Below are positions 25,446 to 34,054 of a stretch of 45,964 nucleotides of DNA, in pieces (position 1 is the stretch's first letter; every line of letters starts with the position of its first letter). A program made the position numbers and the translations under genes. Origin of the DNA: an uncultured Candidatus Saccharibacteria bacterium (GTDB lineage: Bacteria; Patescibacteriota; Saccharimonadia; Saccharimonadales; Saccharimonadaceae); contig CALIRX010000007.1 in assembly GCA_938042055.1 (NCBI GenBank), forward strand, positions 1 through 45,964, written 5' to 3'. Under the pieces are notes generated by a model. It was given only the letters and a program-made list of their open reading frames with translations, had not been told where the DNA came from and ran no database searches.

Positions 25446-26588
25446 ATGACTAAGAAGATATTAATATATACAGGGTATTTTATTCCGCACCTGGGTGGCG
25501 TGGAAAGATATGTAGATAAATTAACAAGTGCTTTGGAGAAGATAGGGTATCAATGCACAATAGTAACTACTGCACACGATAATAGCTTACCCTCCAAAGA
25601 GACGATAGGCAGCAGAACTATATATCGATTACCTACGCATAATATTTTTAAACAGAGATACCCAATCATTAATAAACGTAAGAGTGCTAGTATTATTTCA
25701 GATATTGATTTTAATAGTTTTAGCTTTTGTATAGTTAATACCAGATTTCATCTAACAAGTCTTCTAGGTGCCAGGTTGGCAAAAAAGCATGGGATAAAGG
25801 TTGCTCTTATAGAACATGGAACTGCTCATTTTTCGGTTGGGAATAAACTTCTTGATTTTTTTGGGTTAATATACGAACATGTTTTGACTGCAATTATTAA
25901 GCAGTATGTTGACTACTACTATGGCGTATCGCAAAATTGTAATAAGTGGTTGAAACATTTTGGCATATCTGCAGAAGGTGTTTGGTACAATGCAATTGAC
26001 TCGAAGGATAAGTTGCTGGCGACTAATAAATATGATTATTTTGATAAGCGAGAAATCATAGTTACATATGCTGGGCGTATTATAAAAGAAAAAGGAATCA
26101 TCAATCTACTTAAGGCATTTGATAAGGTCAGAAGCGAGATGTCAAATCAAAAAATTCGGCTAGTTATTGCCGGTGATGGTCCTTTAAAAGATGAGCTTGA
26201 GTCTAGATATTTAGATGATAGTTCTATACAATTTTTAGGTAAAATAAATTTTAGTGATATCCTATCTCTCTTTAAGCGTACTGATATATTTGTTCACCCG
26301 TCACTCTATCCTGAAGGGCTACCTACGGCCATATTAGAGGCTGGATTGATGCGAACGGCTATTATTGCCACTCCTAGAGGGGGGACGGAAGAAGTGATTA
26401 TTGACAAGCGCCATGGTATAATAGTTGACGGTAGTGTGGATAGTTTAAAGATTGCTCTAATGGAAATGGTACAGAATGAGTCTATGCGCAAAAAAAGTGC
26501 AGATAATGTAAAGAAGAGAATAGAGAGTGTTTTTAGTTGGCAGTCGGTGGCGAAATGCGTTGATAATAAAATCAAGGAGAGTATATAG
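25446..26588 (+). CDS. GT4 family glycosyltransferase
   Basis: 380 residues with a GT-B fold: N-terminal acceptor domain (YTGYFIPHLGGVERYVDKLT), donor domain with AGRIIKEKGIINLLKAF near 210-226, and the GT4 EX7E region LYPEGLPTAILEAGL near 285-299, whose two glutamates bind the nucleotide sugar. A cytoplasmic glycosyltransferase of glycan assembly; donor unknown. GGGGG lies six bases before the ATG. It overlaps the next gene by one base (TAGTG). About 110 bases of AT-rich, non-coding sequence precede it after the membrane fragment. Confidence 0.88.
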   Translation: MTKKILIYTGYFIPHLGGVERYVDKLTSALEKIGYQCTIVTTAHDNSLPSKETIGSRTIYRLPTHNIFKQRYPIINKRKSASIISDIDFNSFSFCIVNTRFHLTSLLGARLAKKHGIKVALIEHGTAHFSVGNKLLDFFGLIYEHVLTAIIKQYVDYYYGVSQNCNKWLKHFGISAEGVWYNAIDSKDKLLATNKYDYFDKREIIVTYAGRIIKEKGIINLLKAFDKVRSEMSNQKIRLVIAGDGPLKDELESRYLDDSSIQFLGKINFSDILSLFKRTDIFVHPSLYPEGLPTAILEAGLMRTAIIATPRGGTEEVIIDKRHGIIVDGSVDSLKIALMEMVQNESMRKKSADNVKKRIESVFSWQSVAKCVDNKIKESI

Positions 26589-27649
26589 TGTCTAAAGCGG
26601 TAAAGTTCGTAATAGTTGGTGCTGGAAATATATCAAATACAAGACATATCCCAGCACTCAAGAAAATCAAGAATGCTGAGATATTTGGTGTTATAAGTAA
26701 TAAAATAGAGCGAGCCAGAAAGACAGCTAAAAAACACAATATTCCTCACGTGTCTCAAATAAAAGAATCTTCTGACGGTTTAGTTGTGGTTAATGCTGAT
26801 TGGATGAATGATGCTGATGCCTGGGTGATAGGTGCTCCTCCACACCTTCATTATCCATTGGTTAAATTGGGTTTATCTCTTGATAAGCATGTACTCGTAG
26901 AGAAGCCAATGATGATGAATGAAGGTGAATGCAACGAGTTGATAAAACTGGCTAAGAGTAAGAATAAAGTGTTCTATGTTATGCATAACTTCCAGTATGC
27001 AAATAAGATGCTAAAACTAAATGACATTATTGAGTCTAAAAAACATGGTGAAGTGGTGTCTATTACTGAAGTACAGTTTACTAATCATGACCGTCGACTG
27101 CCAGAGTGGTATAATGATTTACCTTTGGGTCTGTTTTATGATGAGGCTGCTCATTTCTTGTATCTTCCAGAGAGACATGTTGGCAAGTTGCAAATACAGC
27201 ATGCACATGCGGTGTATGGTAACGCTAAGAAGGAGACCACTCCAGTAACTCTTTCGGTCAATGCTATGGCGGGTAAAGTTCCATTAACAATGTTCTTAAA
27301 TTTCCGCTCACCAGTGTGTGAATGGTATTATATGGTATCCTTCAAGAAAGATATTTACATCTACGATTTCTTTAAAGATATCCTAATTCACCTGCCAACA
27401 GACGGAGAACATCTTGGTAAAGATGTGTTGCGTAGCTCGATAAAGTATACGACTCAATATTGGGGGCAATTTATAGCTAACGGTATGCGCATGGTGATAG
27501 GAGATCTGTTGTATGGTCACGATAAGGTATTAAGTAGTTTCACGTCTGCAATTGTCGACGGCAATGTTGATAAGTTTTTGACAGCTGAAAATGGTAAGAT
27601 AAATGTAGCTGCTGCCAATTCTATAATTGATAAGGTCAATAAGCGATAG
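26588..27649 (+). CDS. Gfo/Idh/MocA family oxidoreductase
   Basis: 353 residues. The N-terminal Rossmann fold starts at FVIVGAGNISNTRHIPAL and carries the family's EKP motif (VEKPMMM, near 103-109), whose lysine is used in catalysis; the C-terminal alpha/beta domain follows. These NAD(P)-dependent enzymes oxidise or reduce sugars, often nucleotide sugars in surface glycan pathways (WlbA type). It starts at GTG, overlapping the stop of the GT4 gene. Given the neighbouring DegT remnant, it may be left over from an amino- or keto-sugar pathway whose aminotransferase is gone. Confidence 0.85.
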   Translation: MSKAVKFVIVGAGNISNTRHIPALKKIKNAEIFGVISNKIERARKTAKKHNIPHVSQIKESSDGLVVVNADWMNDADAWVIGAPPHLHYPLVKLGLSLDKHVLVEKPMMMNEGECNELIKLAKSKNKVFYVMHNFQYANKMLKLNDIIESKKHGEVVSITEVQFTNHDRRLPEWYNDLPLGLFYDEAAHFLYLPERHVGKLQIQHAHAVYGNAKKETTPVTLSVNAMAGKVPLTMFLNFRSPVCEWYYMVSFKKDIYIYDFFKDILIHLPTDGEHLGKDVLRSSIKYTTQYWGQFIANGMRMVIGDLLYGHDKVLSSFTSAIVDGNVDKFLTAENGKINVAAANSIIDKVNKR

Positions 27650-27999
27650 ATGAATATATTTCTGATAATTGCGTATGTTGTAGCGGCGGTTAGTGGATCA
27701 ACATTAATAAAATTAGGAGGATTGTCAGCGGGTTCAGCTCATTTACTTACAATTCCTTATACTAATTTACATCTTCCTATAATGAGCCTGTTTGGTATAT
27801 TGTTTTACGGGGTAAGTTTCTTTTTATATTAAACAGGTTTGAACTATCATTTATTTCACCGCTAACGATAGGACTAGTCTACCTGTTGCTTATGTTAACA
27901 GCTGTAGTAATTTTTAACGAAAGCTTTACTATAATTAAAACTATCGGCTGTATATTAATATTAGTTGGTGTTTTGATGATTGCTGCGACTAATAAATAG
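27650..27999 (+). pseudogene. SMR/ArnE-F-like small membrane transporter, frameshifted
   Basis: Starts directly after the oxidoreductase stop (MNIFLIIAYVVAAVSGSTLI). The first frame ends in TAA at 27830-27832 after FFLY. A shift of one base gives LNRFELSFISPLTIGLVYLL and on to a stop at 27997-27999, so both halves belong to one protein of about 116 residues with four helices. That is the size and style of EmrE/ArnE/ArnF-like proteins, which include flippase subunits for undecaprenyl-linked sugars. The shift lies at a short T/A run (27821-27833); no canonical slippery heptamer is present, so a real mutation or a sequencing error is more likely than programmed frameshifting. Confidence 0.75.
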
Positions 28000-28028
28000 A
28001 ATAGGATATAGGGAAGTATTAATAAAAA

Positions 28029-28382
28029 TTATCTTCTAACAGATAGCCTAATTGATAATTCTTGATGTAGGTCGCGTAGTCTGCGCTCGTTTTGGTCGAT
28101 ACGTTGGCGTTGGTTGTTGGAGATATAGAATAGAAAAATAATCGTCGTAGTTTGTAAAATATCAAACAAGCTTAATTCTGATGAATCAAGTGGCGGATGC
28201 CCAAGTGAGATGTTGTATATCGGGAACGACCCCATCAAGGAAACCATGATGACTAGCCAAATAATGAGTTGATGACGAAAGCGTGCCGGGCTGACTTTAC
28301 GCAGTTTGTATTGAGTGATTATATTGATTAGTGCCGCCAGAATAATCGGCACATTGAGTAGTATGAGGATAAGATATCTCAT
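28029..28382 (-). CDS. DUF2304 family membrane protein
   Basis: 117 residues with hydrophobic segments at about 3-22, 40-60 and 75-92, followed by a basic, Arg/Gln-rich helical tail. This fits DUF2304, a small membrane protein regularly found beside GT2 enzymes. Its ATG overlaps the stop of the upstream GT2 gene (ATGA, 28379-28382), so the pair is coupled. It may anchor or assist the enzyme, or move the polyprenyl-linked product. Confidence 0.75.
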   Translation of the reverse strand: MRYLILILLNVPIILAALINIITQYKLRKVSPARFRHQLIIWLVIMVSLMGSFPIYNISLGHPPLDSSELSLFDILQTTTIIFLFYISNNQRQRIDQNERRLRDLHQELSIRLSVRR

Positions 28383-29083
28383 TCAAATAACTCCGTTAAG
28401 CGTTGCTTAAATAGTCGTTTGATAATATTGATGGCGTTCCAGTTGTTTTGACCTTTGGCTCGGGAATAGTCGGTGTAAATTGCTTTAATCGGGTATTCAG
28501 AAATAACCATGCTTGCCTGTTTAGCTCGCCAAATCATCTCTGAGCAAAACTCATAACCAGTTGATTTCCAGTCAAGGCTATCAATGGCCTTTCGTGAGTA
28601 AACTCGCAGACCAGATTGTGAATCGGTAACGTTGATACCGAACAGTACGTAGGTGATGAAGCTGAGGCCTTTGTTTCCTAGGACTTTAGTCCTGGACATG
28701 CCCTCGCTATTGATGAGTCGACTACCAATCAGTAGGTCTGTATTAGAAGTGGAGATTTTTTTAATTCCAGCTAAAACATCTTCTGGGTCATGTTGGCCGT
28801 CGGCATCCATAGTGGCGACAATGTCATAATTATTTTGTCGAGCGTAGGCGAGGCCGGTTAATGTGGCGCCTCCAGCTCCGGAATTCAATATATGATCAAT
28901 AACTATTGCGCCGCCTTTTTTAGCTTGCTCAAGAGTATCATCTCTGGATCCGTCATTGATTAGCACGACGTCAATAGAATATTCTTTTTTAGCCTCTGAA
29001 AATGTTTTCTTAGATTTTTTAATAACATTTTTTATAACAGGAGCTTCATTGTAAGCAGGAATGATAATACAAACTTTTTTCAT
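28379..29083 (-). CDS. GT2 family glycosyltransferase, Dpm1-like
   Basis: 234 residues, single GT-A domain: IIIPAYNEAPVIKNVI at the start, DGSRDDT near 43-49, and MDADGQHDPEDV near 91-102 as the DxD motif. No membrane helices. This is the dolichol/undecaprenyl-phosphate sugar transferase type. It lies one base after rmlA and overlaps the DUF2304 gene, so rmlA-GT2-DUF2304 form one unit. Confidence 0.87.
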   Translation of the reverse strand: MKKVCIIIPAYNEAPVIKNVIKKSKKTFSEAKKEYSIDVVLINDGSRDDTLEQAKKGGAIVIDHILNSGAGGATLTGLAYARQNNYDIVATMDADGQHDPEDVLAGIKKISTSNTDLLIGSRLINSEGMSRTKVLGNKGLSFITYVLFGINVTDSQSGLRVYSRKAIDSLDWKSTGYEFCSEMIWRAKQASMVISEYPIKAIYTDYSRAKGQNNWNAINIIKRLFKQRLTELFE

Positions 29084-29084
29084 A

Positions 29085-29948
29085 TTATTTATTAATTAAC
29101 CTTGTAAAATAACTACCATATCCAGATTTAGCAAGTGGTTCGGATAGATTTTTTAGCTGATCTTTAGAGATCCAACCGTTATAAAAGGCGATTTTTTCAG
29201 GACTGCCAATAATCCTACCGGTTCGTTTTTGGATAACTCTAACGAAGTCGGATGCGTCAGTTAAACTGTCGATTGTCCCTGTGTCCAACCAAACATCTCC
29301 ATTGTCTAAGGTTTGAACTTGCAATTTACCGCGACGTAAGTATTCTGCATTAATGGATGTAATTTCTAATTCTCCTCGAGCTGACGGCTTTACGTTTTTA
29401 GCAATCTCTACTACGTCATTATCATAAAAATATAAGCCAACAACTGCGAAGTGGGATTTTGGGGAAGTTGGTTTTTCTTCAATTGATATTGCCTGATTTT
29501 GGTCATCAAATTCAACGACACCATACCTTTCTGGGTCAGATACTTTATAGGCAAAAACCGTGCCTCCGTCGGGATTTGTACATTCCCGCAGAGACTCATC
29601 TAAACGCTCTCCATAAAATATATTATCTCCCAGTACTAGGGCTACTTTATCGTCACCAATAAAATCTTCACCAATAATAAAAGCTTGCGCCAGACCATCT
29701 GGAGTGGGCTGAACAGCGTATTCTAGATTTATACCCCATTGTGATCCGTTGCCAAGAAGCCTCTTGAAGCCGTCTTGGTCATCTGGAGTGGTAATTACGA
29801 GAATGTCACGAATTCCCGCTTGCATTAATGTGGTAAGCGGATAATAAATCATTGGCTTGTCGTAAATAGGCATTAATTGCTTGCTTATGGCCTGAGTAAT
29901 TGGCCATAATCGCGTACCCGATCCACCCGCTAAAATTATTCCCTTCAT
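29085..29948 (-). CDS. rmlA: Glucose-1-phosphate thymidylyltransferase
   Basis: 287 residues from the second of two adjacent ATGs (29948), which is six bases from AGGAG (29955-29959); the first ATG (29951) is only three bases away. The N-terminus has the signature GGSGTRLWPIT. It makes dTDP-glucose from dTTP and glucose-1-phosphate, the first step to dTDP-L-rhamnose. Length and motifs are normal. It has its own strong promoter and is separated from rmlBCD. Confidence 0.95.
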   Translation of the reverse strand: MKGIILAGGSGTRLWPITQAISKQLMPIYDKPMIYYPLTTLMQAGIRDILVITTPDDQDGFKRLLGNGSQWGINLEYAVQPTPDGLAQAFIIGEDFIGDDKVALVLGDNIFYGERLDESLRECTNPDGGTVFAYKVSDPERYGVVEFDDQNQAISIEEKPTSPKSHFAVVGLYFYDNDVVEIAKNVKPSARGELEITSINAEYLRRGKLQVQTLDNGDVWLDTGTIDSLTDASDFVRVIQKRTGRIIGSPEKIAFYNGWISKDQLKNLSEPLAKSGYGSYFTRLINK

Positions 29949-29971
29949 CATATTCTCCTTTGTGTTGTATG

Positions 29972-30000
29972 ATTATATATCTATGATTCGACAGTATCAA
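29972..30000 (-). promoter_or_regulatory. Promoter of the rmlA unit
   Basis: On the minus strand TTGATA (29995-30000), exactly 17 bases, and TATAAT (29972-29977). This is one of the best sigma-70-type promoters in the window. The leader is about 17 bases and contains AAGGAG. Confidence 0.75.
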
Positions 30001-30035
30001 GGTTAAACGGTTTTGAGATTTATAAATGTTACATT

Positions 30036-30887
30036 TTAAGCGTTGTTTAATATATATTGCCTTAAATCCTCTTCCCAGTTACGGCTTTGAAATCCTGTAG
30101 AGTGCAGTTTATCTAGACTCATATCACTATTGAGTGGTCGTGGCGCAACCCCCGGCTTGTTGGCAAAATATTCTGCGGTAGTTGTATTAGAAACGATTAA
30201 GTCTTTATGATTAGATAATTCAAATATTTTTCTAGTAATGTCTGCCCAAGAAGCGAGTGGTCCGTCATTTGTTGCATTGTAAGTTCCGAATGGAGCTTTA
30301 GTTGACAATAAATGATCTATAATACGCACTAGCTCACTGGTGAACGTTAAGCGACCTATTTGGTCATTAACAACGGTTGGTGAGATATTCTTTTCTGCCA
30401 ATCCTAGCATGGTGCGGACAAAATTTTTGCCTTCACCAATTACCCATGTAGACCGAAGTAGATAGAAGCGGTCTAATTGTTCGACCAATAGGTCTCCTGC
30501 GGCCTTACTCTGACCATAGACACTAAGAGGGCTAAGCGACTCGTCCTCTGTGTGAGGTTTTTTGGTTCCATCGAATACGTAATCGCTGGAAATGTGAACC
30601 ATTGTCATATCATATTTTCGGCATACTCGAGTAAGGTTAGACACTGCAGATGCATTAACTTTCCAAGATGCTACGCGGCCTTCTTCGGTTTCTGCTGCAT
30701 CAACGTTAGTCCAGGCTGCGGCGTTTATAATGATCGATCCATGTTGCCAATCGAAAGAGTCGACAGCGGTTTTATTGGTAATGTCTAAATCTTGATGCGA
30801 TAACGCCGTCGCATTGGGAAAAACGTGCTGTAGTGCTCGTCCTAGTTGGCCATTAGCTCCAGTAATAAATACAGCTTTATTATCCAT
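30036..30887 (-). CDS. rmlD: dTDP-4-dehydrorhamnose reductase
   Basis: 283 residues, a short-chain dehydrogenase-like fold with ITGANGQLGRAL at the N-terminus and the catalytic YGQSK (YxxxK). It carries out the last step, reducing dTDP-4-keto-rhamnose to dTDP-L-rhamnose with NAD(P)H. Its ATG overlaps the rmlC stop by one base. About 60 bases between its stop and the rmlA promoter hold no obvious terminator. Confidence 0.95.
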   Translation of the reverse strand: MDNKAVFITGANGQLGRALQHVFPNATALSHQDLDITNKTAVDSFDWQHGSIIINAAAWTNVDAAETEEGRVASWKVNASAVSNLTRVCRKYDMTMVHISSDYVFDGTKKPHTEDESLSPLSVYGQSKAAGDLLVEQLDRFYLLRSTWVIGEGKNFVRTMLGLAEKNISPTVVNDQIGRLTFTSELVRIIDHLLSTKAPFGTYNATNDGPLASWADITRKIFELSNHKDLIVSNTTTAEYFANKPGVAPRPLNSDMSLDKLHSTGFQSRNWEEDLRQYILNNA

Positions 30888-31453
30888 TAAATCTCCATAG
30901 GAATTACATTATTTAATAGTGGATGTGCGGCATCTTTTTCGGAAATAATTGCTTGATCCTTATTGATTGGCCAGTTGATATTTAGCTCTGTATCAAATAA
31001 ATTAACAAAAGTATATTTAGCATCTGGGAACCAATGAGCGTCAACTAGATATGTATAGGCGACATTATCATCAAGTGTTTGATAGCCGTTAGCTACGCCT
31101 TTAGGAACGAAAATTGCCGTACCCGGATTAATCTCGTGCGTGAAAACTTGGCCGAAACTCTCACCTTTACGAAGGTCACACCAAGCTCCAAAAACACGCC
31201 CATTGGCTGTTGAAATGAATTTGTTCCAAGGCTCAGCATGAAGACCGCGTGTGGCGCCAGTTTTGTCATTGAAGCTGATATTGTTTTGTACGATATTGAA
31301 CGATGGCAAGCCTAAGGCTTCCATTTTTTCTTTTTGATAATTCTCTTTGAACCAGCCACGATTGTCGTCATGTACGGGTAATTTAATAACAAATAACCCT
31401 GGAATTGACGATTCAGTGACTGTAAGTTCATTGTAGTCAGTTGGGTCAAACAT
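30887..31453 (-). CDS. rmlC: dTDP-4-dehydrorhamnose 3,5-epimerase
   Basis: 188 residues with the cupin core of RmlC and the catalytic histidine context TRGLHAEPW (H72). It epimerises dTDP-4-keto-6-deoxyglucose at C3 and C5. Two bases from the rmlB stop upstream, one-base overlap with rmlD downstream. Confidence 0.93.
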   Translation of the reverse strand: MFDPTDYNELTVTESSIPGLFVIKLPVHDDNRGWFKENYQKEKMEALGLPSFNIVQNNISFNDKTGATRGLHAEPWNKFISTANGRVFGAWCDLRKGESFGQVFTHEINPGTAIFVPKGVANGYQTLDDNVAYTYLVDAHWFPDAKYTFVNLFDTELNINWPINKDQAIISEKDAAHPLLNNVIPMEI

Positions 31454-31455
31454 AA

Positions 31456-32469
31456 TTATTGTCCTTGTTTTGCATAAGCTGCTTCAACGGCGTCTTTTTG
31501 GGCGCGCCACCAGTCTTCGTGTTCGCGATACCAGTTAATAGTTTGCATTAATCCATCGTGCATACCGGTTTTATTATCTGTGTATTGCGGTTGCCATCCT
31601 AATTCGCGGCGTAACTTGCTGGAATCCATTGCGTAACGCATATCATGACCTGGACGATCGTTGACATGTTCATACCAATCTTTACCTTTACCCATTAGCT
31701 CACAAATCAATTCAATCACCATCTTATTATTAACGTGATCATTATCTGCGCCAATGATGTAGGTTTCTCCTAGAGTGCCTTTTTCTAGGATTAAATGAAC
31801 CGCTGAGTTATGATCATCGACATGAATCCAGTCGCGAACTTGCTCGCCGGTGCCATAAAGTTTTGGCTTGATATCGCTTAAGATATTGGTAATCTGCCGC
31901 GGAATAAACTTTTCAATGTGTTGGTATGGTCCGTAATTGTTAGAACAGTTTGAGATAGTTGCTTTAATACCAAAACTACGAATCCAGGCACGAACTAGCA
32001 TGTCACTGGAAGCTTTAGTGCTAGAGTAGGGGCTGGAAGGTTTGTATGGAGTGTCTTCTGTGAAGCGATTTGGATCATCAAGCTCTAGATCACCAAAAAC
32101 CTCATCAGTTGAGATGTGATGTAGTCTCTTATCATGTTTTCGAATAGCTTCTAGAATGGTATATGTGCCAATTATATTTGTTTCAACAAATGGCCATGGA
32201 TTACGTAAAGAGTTATCATTGTGACTTTCGGCGGCGAAGTGTACAACTATGTCATTTTCAGCGACTAATTTGTCTATTAATTCGGCGTCACAAATATCGC
32301 CCTCTACGAATGTAATTTGGTCAGTTACAGCTTCCAAATTAGCACGATTTCCGGCGTAGGTTAATTTGTCAATAACAGTGACTTCATATTCTGGCTTGTG
32401 TTTTACGGTGTAATGCACAAAATTCGAGCCAATGAATCCCGCGCCTCCCGTGACTAGCATCTTTGTCAT
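31456..32469 (-). CDS. rmlB: dTDP-glucose 4,6-dehydratase
   Basis: 337 residues of extended SDR type: TGGAGFIGSNF at about 7-17, the TDE triad part (121-123), and YSSTK (Y148, K152). It converts dTDP-glucose to dTDP-4-keto-6-deoxyglucose with bound NAD. It is the first gene of rmlBCD. No Shine-Dalgarno sequence; the -10 TATACT lies six bases before the ATG. Confidence 0.96.
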   Translation of the reverse strand: MTKMLVTGGAGFIGSNFVHYTVKHKPEYEVTVIDKLTYAGNRANLEAVTDQITFVEGDICDAELIDKLVAENDIVVHFAAESHNDNSLRNPWPFVETNIIGTYTILEAIRKHDKRLHHISTDEVFGDLELDDPNRFTEDTPYKPSSPYSSTKASSDMLVRAWIRSFGIKATISNCSNNYGPYQHIEKFIPRQITNILSDIKPKLYGTGEQVRDWIHVDDHNSAVHLILEKGTLGETYIIGADNDHVNNKMVIELICELMGKGKDWYEHVNDRPGHDMRYAMDSSKLRRELGWQPQYTDNKTGMHDGLMQTINWYREHEDWWRAQKDAVEAAYAKQGQ

Positions 32470-32475
32470 AAGTAT

Positions 32476-32492
32476 AGTATATCAGGTATAAT
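32476..32492. promoter_or_regulatory. Back-to-back divergent -10 boxes of rmlB and the cytidylyltransferase-like gene
   Basis: On the minus strand TATACT at 32476-32481 stands six bases from the rmlB ATG; on the plus strand TATAAT at 32487-32492 serves the gene at 32517. Only five bases separate the two hexamers, so the polymerase cannot occupy both at once. Confidence 0.6.
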
Positions 32493-32516
32493 AGAGAAGT
32501 TATAGAGGAGGATATT

Positions 32517-32954
32517 ATGAAAGTTGTAATTGTTAGCGGCTATTTTAATCCATTACACGGTGGGCATTTAGATATGATTGAGGCGGCTGCAAAAATGGGT
32601 GATTATTTGATTGTAGTGGTGAATAATGACAAGCAGCAATTGCTAAAAAAAGGAAAAATTATCCTTGATGAAGAAAATCGACTTCGCTTAATGCGAGCAT
32701 TAAAGGGTGTCGATCAGGTGATGCTGTCTATTGATGAAGAGCCTCCAGTTACGGAAACATTAGAAATGATCGCTCGGCAATATCCGGGATGTCAATTGGT
32801 GTTTGCAAATGGTGGCGATAGATCAGCGCCAGAAGTTGTTCCAGAGCGTGATGTTTGCGAAAAGTACAACATTGAAATGGTCTATGGAGTTGGCGGCTCA
32901 AATAAAGCAGACTCGTCTACTCGAATTAATCAAGCTACTGGACAGGAAAGCTAA
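32517..32954 (+). CDS. Cytidylyltransferase-like nucleotidyltransferase
   Basis: 145 residues with the family motifs HGGH (H14-H17, from FNPLHGGHLDM) that bind the nucleotide phosphates, and SSTRI near the C-terminus. Length and motifs suit the small nucleotidyltransferases such as TagD (glycerol-3-phosphate cytidylyltransferase) and RfaE2/HldE C-terminal domains. It would activate a glycerol- or heptose-type phosphate for the glycan. GAGGAGGA precedes the ATG. It ends two bases from the convergent GT4 gene. The exact substrate cannot be read from the sequence. Confidence 0.8.
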   Translation: MKVVIVSGYFNPLHGGHLDMIEAAAKMGDYLIVVVNNDKQQLLKKGKIILDEENRLRLMRALKGVDQVMLSIDEEPPVTETLEMIARQYPGCQLVFANGGDRSAPEVVPERDVCEKYNIEMVYGVGGSNKADSSTRINQATGQES

Positions 32955-32956
32955 TC

Positions 32957-34054
32957 TCAGCTTTTCCGACCATATTTTTCATACACAGCCAAAGTTTGCT
33001 CTGCCATGCGCTGCCATGAAAATGTCTTAACGTGTTTCTTGCCTTTTTTAACGAGTTCATTGCGCAATTTGTCATCAGATAAGATGTCGTCAATTGATTT
33101 TGCTATATCCTCGACACTGAAAGGATCAAAATAGTGAGCAGCATCGCCGTGAGTTTCTGGTAGGCAAGTAGCCGTGCTCGAGGCGACTGGTGCGCCGTGT
33201 AGCATTGCCTCTAGCCCTGGCAAACCAAATCCTTCACTGAGCGAAGGGAAGCAATAAACTGCCGTATTTTCGTACATCCAGCGTAATTGCTCGTCTGATA
33301 TAAAGCCGGTAAACACAACATTTTTAATTCCATGCTCATTTACATATGTCTCGTGGCGAGCGTAATTGCTATCTTTTTTACCCGCCAAAGCCAGCGTTAA
33401 ATCTGGATATTTTTTCTGCAACAAAGCAAATGCGTCAATTAGTCGTCGAAGGTTTTTATGTGGCGTCGGCCTACCGATATACATAATGAATTTTTTACCA
33501 ATCAGCTCGTCAACAGGCTCGTTGCCTTTTGGCAGTTCGTCTGCAGATTCCAAAGTTACAGTAATTTTCTCTGGGTTTACGCCGGTGAATTTAATTAAAT
33601 CATTTTTTACGAAGTTAGAAATTGTGATGATGTGCGAAGATTTTTTCGCAACTTTTTTATTGACCCATTTATAAATTTGCTGCTTAATCCAGAAAACGAC
33701 AGGATTTTTATCTGGATTTCTAAATCTGACAGTGGTCAAATCTTGCATCGTAGTAACAACTGGACTGGAATTATACCAAACAGGCTGCTGAACCATCGCA
33801 AAATGAACTAAGTCTGGATTGAGACTTTCAAGTTGTTTTTTAAAGCCGATTTGTTCAGCAAAAGTGTATTCTTTATATGGGCAAATAACTTTCTGAAATC
33901 TTGGGTTACTTGGCTGCCAATTGTCAAAATCTTTTGGCTTGAGCAGAATAACATAATCGTTTTTATTATCAATTTTCTGCAAATAATGAATCAGCCGTTC
34001 GATGTACCGACCAGTGCTAGTCCTTAATGTTCGGGCGTCAATTACGATTTTCAC
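32957..34054 (-). CDS. GT4 family glycosyltransferase
   Basis: 365 residues from GTG at 34054 (MKIVIDARTLRTSTGRY), chosen because GGAAGGA lies eight bases upstream; the ATG at 34081 gives an odd nine-residue extension. GT-B fold with IGRPTPHKNLRRLIDAF near 205-221 and FPSLSEGFGLPGLEAML as the EX7E region. Resembles mannosyltransferases of surface glycans. It overlaps the upstream GT4 gene by 17 bases. Confidence 0.88.
   Translation of the reverse strand: MKIVIDARTLRTSTGRYIERLIHYLQKIDNKNDYVILLKPKDFDNWQPSNPRFQKVICPYKEYTFAEQIGFKKQLESLNPDLVHFAMVQQPVWYNSSPVVTTMQDLTTVRFRNPDKNPVVFWIKQQIYKWVNKKVAKKSSHIITISNFVKNDLIKFTGVNPEKITVTLESADELPKGNEPVDELIGKKFIMYIGRPTPHKNLRRLIDAFALLQKKYPDLTLALAGKKDSNYARHETYVNEHGIKNVVFTGFISDEQLRWMYENTAVYCFPSLSEGFGLPGLEAMLHGAPVASSTATCLPETHGDAAHYFDPFSVEDIAKSIDDILSDDKLRNELVKKGKKHVKTFSWQRMAEQTLAVYEKYGRKS

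Noticed and set aside
27818..27835. Programmed -1 frameshifting in the SMR-like gene
   Set aside because: The T run does not form a canonical X XXY YYZ heptamer in frame, and no strong downstream stem was noted.
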